This document shows, in pieces, positions 52,460 through 60,390 of a stretch of 64,000 nt of DNA. The notes below the pieces were generated by a model. That model did no database searches, was not told where the DNA came from, and saw only the letters and a program-made list of their open reading frames with translations. The number at the start of each line of letters is the position of its first letter. Within the stretch, counting starts at the first letter, position 1. Both the position numbers and the translations under genes were made by a program. Source of the stretch: JACMLD01 sp047602295 (GTDB lineage: Bacteria; Bacteroidota; Bacteroidia; Chitinophagales; Chitinophagaceae); assembly GCA_047602295.1 (NCBI GenBank), contig JASGHP010000001.1, positions 1,550,001-1,614,000 on the forward strand. The letters are read 5' to 3'.

Positions 52460-52549
52460 AGTCTTTACAAAATTTGAATGCCGAAATTAAGGCAAAAACT
52501 GCAATTGATAAGGTTGTGTTTTAATTATTGGGGAACCAGCTTTAAGAGC

Positions 52550-52582
52550 GCTATTCAGCATCGTTGTGTCACTCCCTTGTAC
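52550..52582 (+). repeat. Dispersed GTTGTRTYACTCMCTTGTAC motif, copy 3
   Basis: GCTATTCAGC, three bases, then GTTGTGTCACTCCCTTGTAC, matching the copies at 5277 and 35426. Confidence 0.6.
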
Positions 52583-52649
52583 GGCAGAAAATGAATGGGC
52601 TTTCGGCTTCTCCGCCAGTGCAAGATTGTGCACTTGGCTGCAGCCGGTT

Positions 52650-52925
52650 GAGCTAATGTCACCCCTTCGGGGTTAAAGCTACTATTGGCTGTATTTCTAT
52701 ATTAATATCAGCCTTTCAGGCTTTACTATACTTTGGATAATTCAAGTCTCTAATCCCGAAGGGGTGAATTTAATATAGCTCCAATTAGCTGTATTTCTAT
52801 ATTGATATCAGACTTTTAGGCTTTGCCATACTTTGATAATCTAAATCTTTAATCCCGAAGGGATGAAATTAATATAGAAAATAGCGAATCATATAACCCA
52901 CCAGAATCCCGAAGGGATGGCATTA
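52650..52925. repeat. REP-like palindromes with a 100-bp tandem repeat
   Basis: Two direct copies of a unit starting GCTGTATTTCTATATT lie at 52688-52787 and 52788-52887, period 100. Each holds an imperfect inverted pair (AGCCT/AGGCT) and an AATCCCGAAGGGRTGAA palindrome followed by TTAATATAG. A partial third palindrome (AATCCCGAAGGGATG) is at 52905-52919 and an inverted one (CACCCCTTCGGGGTT) at 52660-52674. The 575-bp gap 52460-53034 otherwise has no gene that I can support. Confidence 0.75.
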
Positions 52926-53008
52926 AAACCTCGACGTTTTGCTAAGCCCAAACACATTCCCAAATCTCACGATTCCGCAATCAGCAATTTTCATTTAATC
53001 ATCACTTA

Positions 53009-53038
53009 TCATAAAAATCATAAAGATCTGCGTTCTAT
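53009..53038 (+). repeat. Dispersed TCATAAAAATCATAA-CTGCGTTCTAT element, copy 1
   Basis: The 30 bases match those at 56247-56276 except for three positions in the middle. Its end overlaps the stop codon of the M20 gene. Confidence 0.6.
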
Positions 53039-54474
53039 TCTACCGGCGGTGGCCCATCCGGCAGCATAGCTTTCCAGACTTCTGTGCCTTTGCGCTGATC
53101 AAATTCTTTTTTGATCTCCAAACGGAGCTTTTCATTCTCAAATAAATCTACCATAGTAGTAGAAAGTGATTTTGCTGCAAACAACATTCCCTTATGACCG
53201 ATAGACATGCCGCCGCATGCCACCACCACCCAAGAATGCCAGGGAGCTTTATACGGAGCAGTTACTGCCAGCAAAGAAATCTCCGGAACTATATAGCTAA
53301 CGTCGCCCACATCCGTAGAGCCGTTATCAGGATCTGCTTTTGTTACTTCCAATGGTTTAATACTGCCATCCATGCCTTTGGCTTCAACACCATATTCCTT
53401 CATAATGGCATTGGCAAAATCTGTTTCCTCTTTTGTATAGGTAATAGGGCCTACCAGTTCCATATTCGATTGCAATAATTTGGCGCCTGCATCATTTACC
53501 AATAGTTCATAATCGCCGCTGGTGAGTTCTACTTTACTTTCTACGCCGGCCATTGTAGCAGCACCTTGCGCTATCTCACGCATTCTTTTTTCTACTTCGG
53601 CAACACCGCTACGTTTGCTATCTCTTATCCAAATCCATACACTGGCTTCTGCGGGAATAACATTGGGCACATCGCCTGCTTTTTTGAAAACATAGTGCAT
53701 GCGTACGCTGGGGTGAACATGCTCACGCAGGTAGTTGATGCCATGTGCAAAGAATTCTGCTCCGTCCAATGCGCTTCTTCCATTCCACGGATCTGCGGCA
53801 GCATGCGCACTCTTGCCTTTAAACGATACCATATAGCTTACCATCGCTTGTGAGCTTTGCATGTTTGCTTTGTTCTCACTGTCGGGGTGCCAGTCGAGGC
53901 AAACATCCACATCGTTAAACAAACCTGCACGGGCCATGTATATTTTGCCACCCACATCTTCTTCTGCCGGTGTTCCGTAAAAACGAATGGTGCCTTTTAT
54001 TTTTCCGGTCGCTATCAATTCTTTAATGGCAATTGCAGCACCAAGACTGGCGGCACCAAACATATTGTGCCCGCAACCATGACCCGGAGCGTCTTTCTGC
54101 AATGCCTCACGGGCAGTTTGCGCTTTTTGCGAAAGGCCCGGTAATGCATCAAACTCGCCCAATAAGCCAATGATAGGTTTGCCGCTTCCGTATTCTGCAA
54201 TAAAAGCTGTGGGCATTTCGGCTACACCTCTGCGTACGTTAAAACCATTCTTCTCTGCATAATCTGCCAAAGCTTTTGCAGATTGTTTTTCTTTAAGAGC
54301 AGTCTCAGCAAATTTCCAAACAGAATCACTCAGGTTGATTAATTCCTGCTGGTGTTTTTCTACGGAAGCCAGTACAGCTTTTTTGTTTTCAGGAACTTTA
54401 ACGGGCTTTACTTGTGCAGTTGAAATAAAATAAGATGAGGTGCTTAGCAAAAGCAGCAGCAGTTTGTTTCTCAT
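53035..54474 (-). CDS. M20 family amidohydrolase (AbgB/IAL-like)
   Basis: A 479-residue metallo-amidohydrolase. Signal MRNKLLLLLLSTSSYFISTA, so periplasmic. Metal-binding blocks: LGEFDALPG (about 106-114), PGHGCGHNMFGAASLG (about 131-146), YGTPAEEDVGGK (Glu pair) and LDWHPDSENKA. An M20 dimerisation domain lies at about 225-330 (KGKSAHAAADPWNGRSALDG). Closest in style to aminobenzoyl-glutamate hydrolases and other aminoacylases; substrate unknown. Confidence 0.92.
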   Translation of the reverse strand: MRNKLLLLLLSTSSYFISTAQVKPVKVPENKKAVLASVEKHQQELINLSDSVWKFAETALKEKQSAKALADYAEKNGFNVRRGVAEMPTAFIAEYGSGKPIIGLLGEFDALPGLSQKAQTAREALQKDAPGHGCGHNMFGAASLGAAIAIKELIATGKIKGTIRFYGTPAEEDVGGKIYMARAGLFNDVDVCLDWHPDSENKANMQSSQAMVSYMVSFKGKSAHAAADPWNGRSALDGAEFFAHGINYLREHVHPSVRMHYVFKKAGDVPNVIPAEASVWIWIRDSKRSGVAEVEKRMREIAQGAATMAGVESKVELTSGDYELLVNDAGAKLLQSNMELVGPITYTKEETDFANAIMKEYGVEAKGMDGSIKPLEVTKADPDNGSTDVGDVSYIVPEISLLAVTAPYKAPWHSWVVVACGGMSIGHKGMLFAAKSLSTTMVDLFENEKLRLEIKKEFDQRKGTEVWKAMLPDGPPPVE

Positions 54475-54507
54475 GTATGCAGTGGGTTTGCAAACAATTT
54501 ACGAAAG

Positions 54508-54708
54508 AAAAAAAGAAAATGTGGAAATGTGATAAATGTGAAAATGTGCTAATGCTGTACCCCGAGATTTAATAGGCAATAATGCATGTTGCTCAAAATG
54601 ACTTAAAACCTATTACTTATAACTTAAAACTTAAAACTTAAACGCCCACTAGCTACTCACCAGTTGTCACTAACCCTACTTAAAACTTATCACTTACAAC
54701 TTAAAACT
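54508..54708. repeat. Composite word-repeat gap before mgtE
   Basis: 54514-54554 carries AAATGTGGAAATGTGATAAA words shared with 48513. 54600-54708 carries ACTTATAACTTAAAACTTAA words and CCCACTAGCTACTCACC, the reverse complement of the vocabulary at 50560. Confidence 0.65.
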
Positions 54709-56091
54709 CTACAGCAGGGTTCCTTTTAAAATAATAGCAGCAATGCTAAAATAAATCACCAATCCCGTTACATCCACCAGTGTTGCAACCAGCGGTGCAG
54801 AAGAAGTGGCTGGGTCTATGCCGCATTTTTTTAAAACCATCGGTATCATTGAGCCGCTGAGTGTGCCCCAGATTACAATGCCTATCAGCGAAAAGAAAAT
54901 GGTAATGGCCAGCAACAGCCAATGATCGCCATAATGATAGATACCCAGTTCCTGCCAAATGGTAATGCGTAGAAAACCGATAGCACCCAGCAATATGCCT
55001 AGTGACAAACCTGATAATATTTCTCGGCGCATAACATACCACCAATCCTTCAGCGATAATTCTTTCAGAGACATTGCACGAATAATAAGCGTAGCTGCTT
55101 GTGAACCACTGTTGCCGCCACTGGAAATAATCAATGGGACAAACAATGCCAGCACAATGGCTTTCGACATCTCTTTATCAAAATAACCCATTGCAGTGGC
55201 AGTAAACATTTCACCCACAAAAAGTATAATAAGCCAGCCTGCCCGTTTGCGCAGTAAAGAAAAGAAAGGAGTTTTTACATAGGGGTAATCCAGTTCTTCC
55301 AAACCACCAAACTTTTGGATGGCGGCTGTTTCTGATTGTTCCGCAATATCCAATACGTCATCTACGGTAATTACACCTTGCAGTATATCGTTCTCGTCTG
55401 TAACGGGCAATACCACACGGTCAAATTCTTTAAACATGGCCACTGCATCTTCTTTGCTGTCCGTCATTTTCAGGCGGGTGCAAAAGCCATCCAGTATTTC
55501 TTCTATGGTTTTGGTTTGATCATTCAGTACAAACCTTCTTACAGGAATATCATCAATCAGCCTGCCTTCTTTGTTCACCACATAAATAACATTGGCTGCT
55601 TCTGTGTCTTTGTGAAATTTTTGCAGGTGCTCCCTGGCTTCTGCAATAGTCATATTCACATCAATGGTAGCAAAGTCTGTATTAATTAAACTGCCAATGC
55701 TTCCTTCGGGATAGCGCAATAATTTATCTGCCGCGTTTTTGTTGTCTTCATTCAGGTATTCCAACAGGGAAGAACGTTCTCCTTCTCGTAATGAAGAGAG
55801 AAACATTATCCGGTCATCTGAACTGATATTGTTAAGTACAAAAGCAGCTTTCTCCTTCTCAATTCCTTTGATAATTTTTCTTTGCAACTGGCTGTCGAGA
55901 TAAGGAAACACATACACCTGTTTGGCAGGTTGAAACTGAAGAAAAGCTTTTGTAGCTGCTTCTGCCGGCAATGAAAAAAGAATAGAAGCTATTTCTGAAG
56001 GATGGATAGCATCTTTACCTTTTTTGCCGAAACCCAGCAATCCGCTGAAGTCTCCTTTTAAAATCCGGGTCCTGATTTCTTTTAGTTTCAT
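54709..56091 (-). CDS. mgtE: Magnesium transporter MgtE
   Basis: A 460-residue inner-membrane Mg2+ channel. An N-terminal superhelical domain (about 30-130, with HPSEIASILFSLPAEAATKA) precedes two CBS domains (about 140-265; GVITVDDVLDIAEQSETAAI closes the second). Five membrane helices follow (about 285-460). The pore signature SSGGNSGSQAATLIIRAMSL is complete. The cytosolic domains gate the channel by sensing Mg2+. Size is typical. Confidence 0.95.
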   Translation of the reverse strand: MKLKEIRTRILKGDFSGLLGFGKKGKDAIHPSEIASILFSLPAEAATKAFLQFQPAKQVYVFPYLDSQLQRKIIKGIEKEKAAFVLNNISSDDRIMFLSSLREGERSSLLEYLNEDNKNAADKLLRYPEGSIGSLINTDFATIDVNMTIAEAREHLQKFHKDTEAANVIYVVNKEGRLIDDIPVRRFVLNDQTKTIEEILDGFCTRLKMTDSKEDAVAMFKEFDRVVLPVTDENDILQGVITVDDVLDIAEQSETAAIQKFGGLEELDYPYVKTPFFSLLRKRAGWLIILFVGEMFTATAMGYFDKEMSKAIVLALFVPLIISSGGNSGSQAATLIIRAMSLKELSLKDWWYVMRREILSGLSLGILLGAIGFLRITIWQELGIYHYGDHWLLLAITIFFSLIGIVIWGTLSGSMIPMVLKKCGIDPATSSAPLVATLVDVTGLVIYFSIAAIILKGTLL

Positions 56092-56246
56092 TGCTGTGCA
56101 TTTATAGGTGCAGTATCTGAAACACTAAAGTATTCAAATAAAAAGCCAGATAATTGGTGTTAACCTGTATTTTGAAAGATTTATTGGATTGTTAAGATGT
56201 GAAAAGAAAGCTATGAGCTGTGAGCTTAAGTTTTCATCATTCTTCA

Positions 56247-56276
56247 TCATAAAAATCATAACAGTCTGCGTTCTAT
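56247..56276 (+). repeat. Dispersed TCATAAAAATCATAA-CTGCGTTCTAT element, copy 2
   Basis: Matches 27 of 30 bases with 53009-53038. It lies between mgtE and the porin gene, both on the minus strand. Confidence 0.6.
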
Positions 56277-56319
56277 CTCCATGCCCATCATGTCCCGAGG
56301 TTACCCAATCGCAAAGCGA

Positions 56320-57642
56320 TTATATTTCGAAATGCAGGCGCAAAGCTACAATATGAACAGGGCCCCTGTCTTTATTATATGCCGGGTGCACTACAAATTG
56401 GTAGTTGGGGCTAATAGATACATGCAGTTTTGAAATATGGTAACTGTAAAAAACTTCCATGATATTTTCTATACCATAATTAAGGCTGCCGTCACCAATG
56501 ATGAAACCGTATCCTTTGTTCTCCAAATACTGGCGGTGTGGAACAGAAAGCCCATTGCCTACATAAGCCACGCCCCATTTATCATTGGGCCTTTGCCATT
56601 TGGTGCCATTAAAAGAAAGACCGATAGAAAAACTTTTGTCTATTTCTGTAAATGCCCAGGTTTCATTATGGCCATCGTTCCAGCTATAACGTAAGAAAGC
56701 GCCACCGTTTTTAAAATTGTGTTCTGCATTCAGGTAAAACCCTGATTTGCCCCTGCTGTATTTACGGGTGTCTGTTACGTCGGGGTCTGTGGATTGAGCA
56801 ATACCGTTTTGAATGGCTTCATTGTAATTGCCCATTCTGGCTTTATTATAAAAGCCGCCCAGCCTTACTATTAATTTTTGTGAAGGATTGATGATAAAAC
56901 TTTTCTCAGCCTCCAACACAGTACCAAAGGCGCCACTTATTTTGGTATCCAGTTTTTGCCCGTTTGCTTCTTCCGGCACCTGCACCATTCCAGTGCGTAA
57001 AGCCCAGCCCGGTTCTACCAGCTCCAGCACAAAGCCATTGGTGTATCCGCGGGTGTTGGCAGGATAATCCCAGGCACCTGCACTCATCAGGCTCCAGTTC
57101 ATAAAATCTGTACGGGGGTCGTGGCTATAACTATTGTTGTCAAAAAAATCTGCAATGCTGAATTTACCAATGCGTACAGCTAAATAAGCAGCAGGCGTGT
57201 ATTCACGCAATTGGTTTTGATCATCTTCAGTAAGAGTGGTGCCTTTGCTTAATGGAATTTTCTGTTCCAGGTAGGCACGGGCTACATACAATTTTGGTGT
57301 GGCGCTGCCAATGCGAAATGTTTCACCATTGGGAAAACCTGCTATGCCGGTGGCTTTGCTCAATCCTTCTCCGCCTGCAACTTCAGGATTGAAATATACA
57401 GCGGCATTGCGCCAAAGCCTTCTGCCAATATAATAGGTATTGGTGATGGAAGTCTTTACCGCTTCAGATGTTTGCAGGCTGTTATCGCCAGTATATTTAG
57501 CGGTAAAGTTGAAATGATATTGCGGAATAACGGTAGCCTGTATATGAAGGCTCCAGTTTTTTTGTGCACTGGTGTCTTTAATAATCTGCCCCTGTACCTG
57601 TTGGTAAACAAATAAAATAAGCAGTAATAAGGTTTGTTTCAT
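56320..57642 (-). CDS. Carbohydrate porin (OprB-like)
   Basis: A 440-residue outer-membrane porin. Signal MKQTLLLLILFVYQQVQGQ, chosen start ATG 57642; an in-frame ATG eight codons upstream is possible. Family blocks: WSLHIQATVIPQYHFNFTAK near the start, a DFFDNNSYSHDPRTDFMNWS segment (about 180-199) and many barrel strands, ending HIVALRLHFEI. OprB-type porins take up sugars through the outer membrane. A TAnnTTTG-type box (TACTTTTG, minus strand at 57664-57671) lies about 22 bp upstream. Confidence 0.85.
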   Translation of the reverse strand: MKQTLLLLILFVYQQVQGQIIKDTSAQKNWSLHIQATVIPQYHFNFTAKYTGDNSLQTSEAVKTSITNTYYIGRRLWRNAAVYFNPEVAGGEGLSKATGIAGFPNGETFRIGSATPKLYVARAYLEQKIPLSKGTTLTEDDQNQLREYTPAAYLAVRIGKFSIADFFDNNSYSHDPRTDFMNWSLMSAGAWDYPANTRGYTNGFVLELVEPGWALRTGMVQVPEEANGQKLDTKISGAFGTVLEAEKSFIINPSQKLIVRLGGFYNKARMGNYNEAIQNGIAQSTDPDVTDTRKYSRGKSGFYLNAEHNFKNGGAFLRYSWNDGHNETWAFTEIDKSFSIGLSFNGTKWQRPNDKWGVAYVGNGLSVPHRQYLENKGYGFIIGDGSLNYGIENIMEVFYSYHISKLHVSISPNYQFVVHPAYNKDRGPVHIVALRLHFEI

Positions 57643-58024
57643 TAGTGGTAAAAATTGCTGGCGCAAAAGTAACGTTCCGCCTTTAGTAAAACTTGTGTGA
57701 GTGCATCAATCTTTGCAATATGGATGCGTAAATGCTGTTCATTAACAAAAAAATATTGCTGTCATTATGCACAGGTTATAAAAAGGGCAGATAAAAAAAT
57801 CCTGCTTTTTTATGGATTTCGGGCAATCTAAAATCTTAGAAGAAAGAATTCTTTTCCCGGGAAGCAACTGTTGCGCATACAGTTTCAGCCGGTAATTGCA
57901 TACAGCGATCGGGTATGTAATCACCTGGCTTTTTACAGACAAATTTCATTAATCATTTTTATTGGCAGGTATAAATGGGTGCAAGCGCCCTGGCCTGTTA
58001 TTGTGTAACCTTAAAAATAAATTT
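57643..58024. other. Gap before the TonB gene series
   Basis: This 382-bp stretch lies between two divergent genes. It contains the porin's candidate -7 box (TACTTTTG on the minus strand at 57664-57671). The last 19 bases before the first TonB ATG are identical to those before the second TonB gene. I see no further gene or hairpin that I can support. Confidence 0.6.
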
Positions 58025-58119
58025 ATGGAAGCCGGTTCTATACTTTCAGCAGATGTGCTGGATATAATTTTTGATGAGCGCAACAAAGAATATGGTGCTT
58101 ATGACTTGAGAAAAAATTA
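58006..58119 (+). repeat. Duplicated TonB 5' region, copy 1
   Basis: Exactly 900 bp upstream of its twin at 58906-59019. The two stretches differ at only two of 114 positions (58063, 58081), including 19 non-coding bases before the ATG. Confidence 0.85.
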
Positions 58120-58843
58120 CGACCGCAGATTGTTTAAAGCGGTATCAACGACATTTTTATTGGCTTCGTTGGTATGCCTAACTTATGTATTAATGGCATC
58201 AATGAAAAAAACAGAGAACACAAAACTGGTACTCGGGCCTGAGGTAGAGCTTAAGAATATACCTGAAAAACCAGAGAAACAATTGCCACCACCACCACCG
58301 CCTAAAGTGCCAGAGCCTAATGTTAGAATGCTTAAAGATGCTATTCCATTAATCGTAAAAGATGATCAGCCTACGGATCCAATACCGGAACAAGATGATT
58401 TGGATAATGCAAAAATTGGAACAGTAAATAGAGATGGAGTAGACGATAATAATTTAGCTGGTCCACCAGTAGACCCAGGCAAAGGTTTAGTTGAACCTCC
58501 CAAAAAGCAAGACGATACTGAAACTATTTTTACAAAAGTTGAAATTGAATCTCAATATCCAGGAGGCAATTCTGCATGGGCTGCTTTTTTAGGAAGAAAT
58601 CTTATATATCCACAGGAAGCAATCGATATCGATGCTCAAGGAACTGTGTATGTTCAGTTTATTGTAGACGTCGATGGAACTGTTAGTGATGTAACAGCTA
58701 TTAGTGGCCCGGAAGAATTGCGTGCAGCCGCAGTTAAAGTAATTAAAAAGAGTGGCAAATGGGATGCTGCCATACAAAATGGACATAAAGTAAAATCTTA
58801 CAAGAAACAGCCAATCGTTTTTAAGTTGGTAGGGGAAAATTAG
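58025..58843 (+). CDS. Energy transducer TonB (first of three in tandem)
   Basis: A 272-residue periplasm-spanning TonB. The N-terminus MEAGSILSADVLDIIFDERN is a Bacteroidota TonB signature. One transmembrane helix is at about 39-58 (FLLASLVCLTYVLMA). A Pro-rich linker has KQLPPPPPPKVPEP, and the TonB_C domain (about 190-272) contains YVQFIVDVDGTVSDVTAISG. It couples the proton gradient to TonB-dependent receptors such as that at 13266. An upstream TTG extension is unsupported. The first 114 bases around the start are almost identical to those of the next gene. Confidence 0.93.
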   Translation: MEAGSILSADVLDIIFDERNKEYGAYDLRKNYDRRLFKAVSTTFLLASLVCLTYVLMASMKKTENTKLVLGPEVELKNIPEKPEKQLPPPPPPKVPEPNVRMLKDAIPLIVKDDQPTDPIPEQDDLDNAKIGTVNRDGVDDNNLAGPPVDPGKGLVEPPKKQDDTETIFTKVEIESQYPGGNSAWAAFLGRNLIYPQEAIDIDAQGTVYVQFIVDVDGTVSDVTAISGPEELRAAAVKVIKKSGKWDAAIQNGHKVKSYKKQPIVFKLVGEN

Positions 58844-58905
58844 ATTTTATGATTTTGTTTTCTGTTAAGTGTATGTATGGCTCTAACATCGCATGCCTTA
58901 TTAAC

Positions 58906-59019
58906 TAACCTTAAAAATAAATTTATGGAAGCCGGTTCTATACTTTCAGCAGATGTGCTGGACATAATTTTTGATGAGCGTAACAAAGAATATGGTGCTT
59001 ATGACTTGAGAAAAAATTA
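58906..59019 (+). repeat. Duplicated TonB 5' region, copy 2
   Basis: Twin of 58006-58119. Downstream of it the two genes diverge strongly through the linker. Confidence 0.85.
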
Positions 59020-59737
59020 TCAGCGAAGATTAACAAGGTCTCTTCTTACAATGAGTTTGATAGTTGTACTCATGCTGATTACTTATTTGCTGGTTGCGGC
59101 CATCAAACCCAAATCGAATGTGATCGTGGAAACAAAAGATATTGATCTTCAAAACGTGGCCGACAAGAAAAAAGTGGAACCTATCCAGGTTACACCACCA
59201 CCAAAGCAAATTGAGCAGCAAAAAATAAAAACGGTCATTTTTACACCACCAGTAATAGTGGACAATCCGCCAGAAAATGAAAGGCCACCGGAACAAGAAA
59301 CTTTAGCTGATACAAAAATAGGAACAGTCAACCAGGACGGTAGAGCGGATGATGGTTTGCAGGGGCCACCAGTTGACGAAGCAAAAGGCGTGGTTGATGT
59401 GCCAAAGAAGACGGAAAACGATGCGCCATTTACTGCAGTTGAGATCGAATCACAGTATCCAGGTGGGTTAAGTGCGTGGAGTGCCTTCGTTAATAGAAAT
59501 CTTGTTTATCCGCAAGAAGCAATTGATCAGGAAAAACAGGGAACAGTAATTGTTCAGTTTATTGTAGATATACAGGGAAGAGTAAGCGATGTGCAGGCTA
59601 TCAGTGGACCCGAAGAGTTACGTGCAGCAGCAGTTTCGGTGATCAAAAAAAGTGGATTGTGGACTGCCGCTATACAAAATGGAGCAAAAGTAAAATCATA
59701 CAAAAAACAACCTATTACTTTCAAGCTAGAACAATAA
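58925..59737 (+). CDS. Energy transducer TonB (second of three in tandem)
   Basis: A 270-residue TonB. The same N-terminus MEAGSILSADVLDIIFDERN is followed by a transmembrane helix (MSLIVVLMLITYLLVAAI) and a linker with PPPKQIEQQKIKTVIFTPP. The TonB_C domain reads VIVQFIVDIQGRVSDVQAIS and ends VKSYKKQPITFKLEQ. A tandem duplicate of the previous gene with a diverged linker but conserved ends. Linker divergence may adapt it to another receptor group. Confidence 0.93.
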   Translation: MEAGSILSADVLDIIFDERNKEYGAYDLRKNYQRRLTRSLLTMSLIVVLMLITYLLVAAIKPKSNVIVETKDIDLQNVADKKKVEPIQVTPPPKQIEQQKIKTVIFTPPVIVDNPPENERPPEQETLADTKIGTVNQDGRADDGLQGPPVDEAKGVVDVPKKTENDAPFTAVEIESQYPGGLSAWSAFVNRNLVYPQEAIDQEKQGTVIVQFIVDIQGRVSDVQAISGPEELRAAAVSVIKKSGLWTAAIQNGAKVKSYKKQPITFKLEQ

Positions 59738-59777
59738 CCCTGATTTTAAAAGCTGGGGGCATATTTAAAAAACATAA

Positions 59778-60266
59778 ATGAAAAAAGCAATCGTAGGTGT
59801 CATATTTTGTATGTCTCTGATTATCGCTTGGAGAATAGCAAAACAATTTTATTATGCTCCCCATGCTTTTACAGTTGCTGATAAAGAGCCGCTAAAACAA
59901 AAAAATATTATTGATAGTATTGAGACTCAGAGTTTGGATGATTCAATTATCTGCACTTGGGGTTGTGGGCCAGATGCGGAATATAAAGGAGGCGCAGTAG
60001 CATGGCAACGATTTTTACAGCGAACATTGGTTTATCCGCAACAGGCAGTCAAAAGAAATATTGAAGGAAGAGTAATTGTTCAGTTTACTATTGATTCAAT
60101 TGGAAATGTGACCGATGTGAAAGCGGTTAATGGCCCTTCTTTATTACGAGCTTCTGCGATAAAGGTTATTCGTGGAAGCAGTGGAAATTGGATCCCGGCT
60201 ATGTTGAATAACAAAAAAGTCAAATCATATAAAAAACAACCTATTACTTTCAAACTTTCAGAATAA
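59778..60266 (+). CDS. Short TonB C-terminal-domain protein (third of three)
   Basis: A 162-residue protein. A single hydrophobic N-terminal segment (IVGVIFCMSLIIAWRI) is followed by a short acidic linker with two cysteines (ICTWGCG, about 59-65). The TonB_C domain (RVIVQFTIDSIGNVTDVKAV, VKSYKKQPITFKLSE) resembles its two neighbours, so it is a third, reduced duplicate. It lacks the ADVLDIIFDERNKEYGAY module and Pro-rich reach, so it may not energise receptors. Confidence 0.85.
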   Translation: MKKAIVGVIFCMSLIIAWRIAKQFYYAPHAFTVADKEPLKQKNIIDSIETQSLDDSIICTWGCGPDAEYKGGAVAWQRFLQRTLVYPQQAVKRNIEGRVIVQFTIDSIGNVTDVKAVNGPSLLRASAIKVIRGSSGNWIPAMLNNKKVKSYKKQPITFKLSE

Positions 60267-60321
60267 AAATTGCGTTGACTTAATTTACCAATACCATTAA
60301 GCTTCTCCTGATTACAACAAT

Positions 60322-60355
60322 AAAAGGTAGCCATATTAAGCGGCTACCTTTTTTA
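60322..60355. terminator. Bidirectional terminator between TonB series and RND pump gene
   Basis: AAAAGGTAGCC ... GGCTACCTTTT, an 11-base stem with flanking A/T runs, lies between the plus-strand TonB gene and the minus-strand pump gene. Confidence 0.9.
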
Positions 60356-60390
60356 TTTTCCTAGAATATTATAAATCTTGGTCACGGCAA

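Noticed and set aside
52688..52887. CRISPR or tandem gene array in the aceF-M20 gap
   Set aside because: Only two full units, no spacer/repeat alternation, and no open frame; palindromes point to REP-like DNA.
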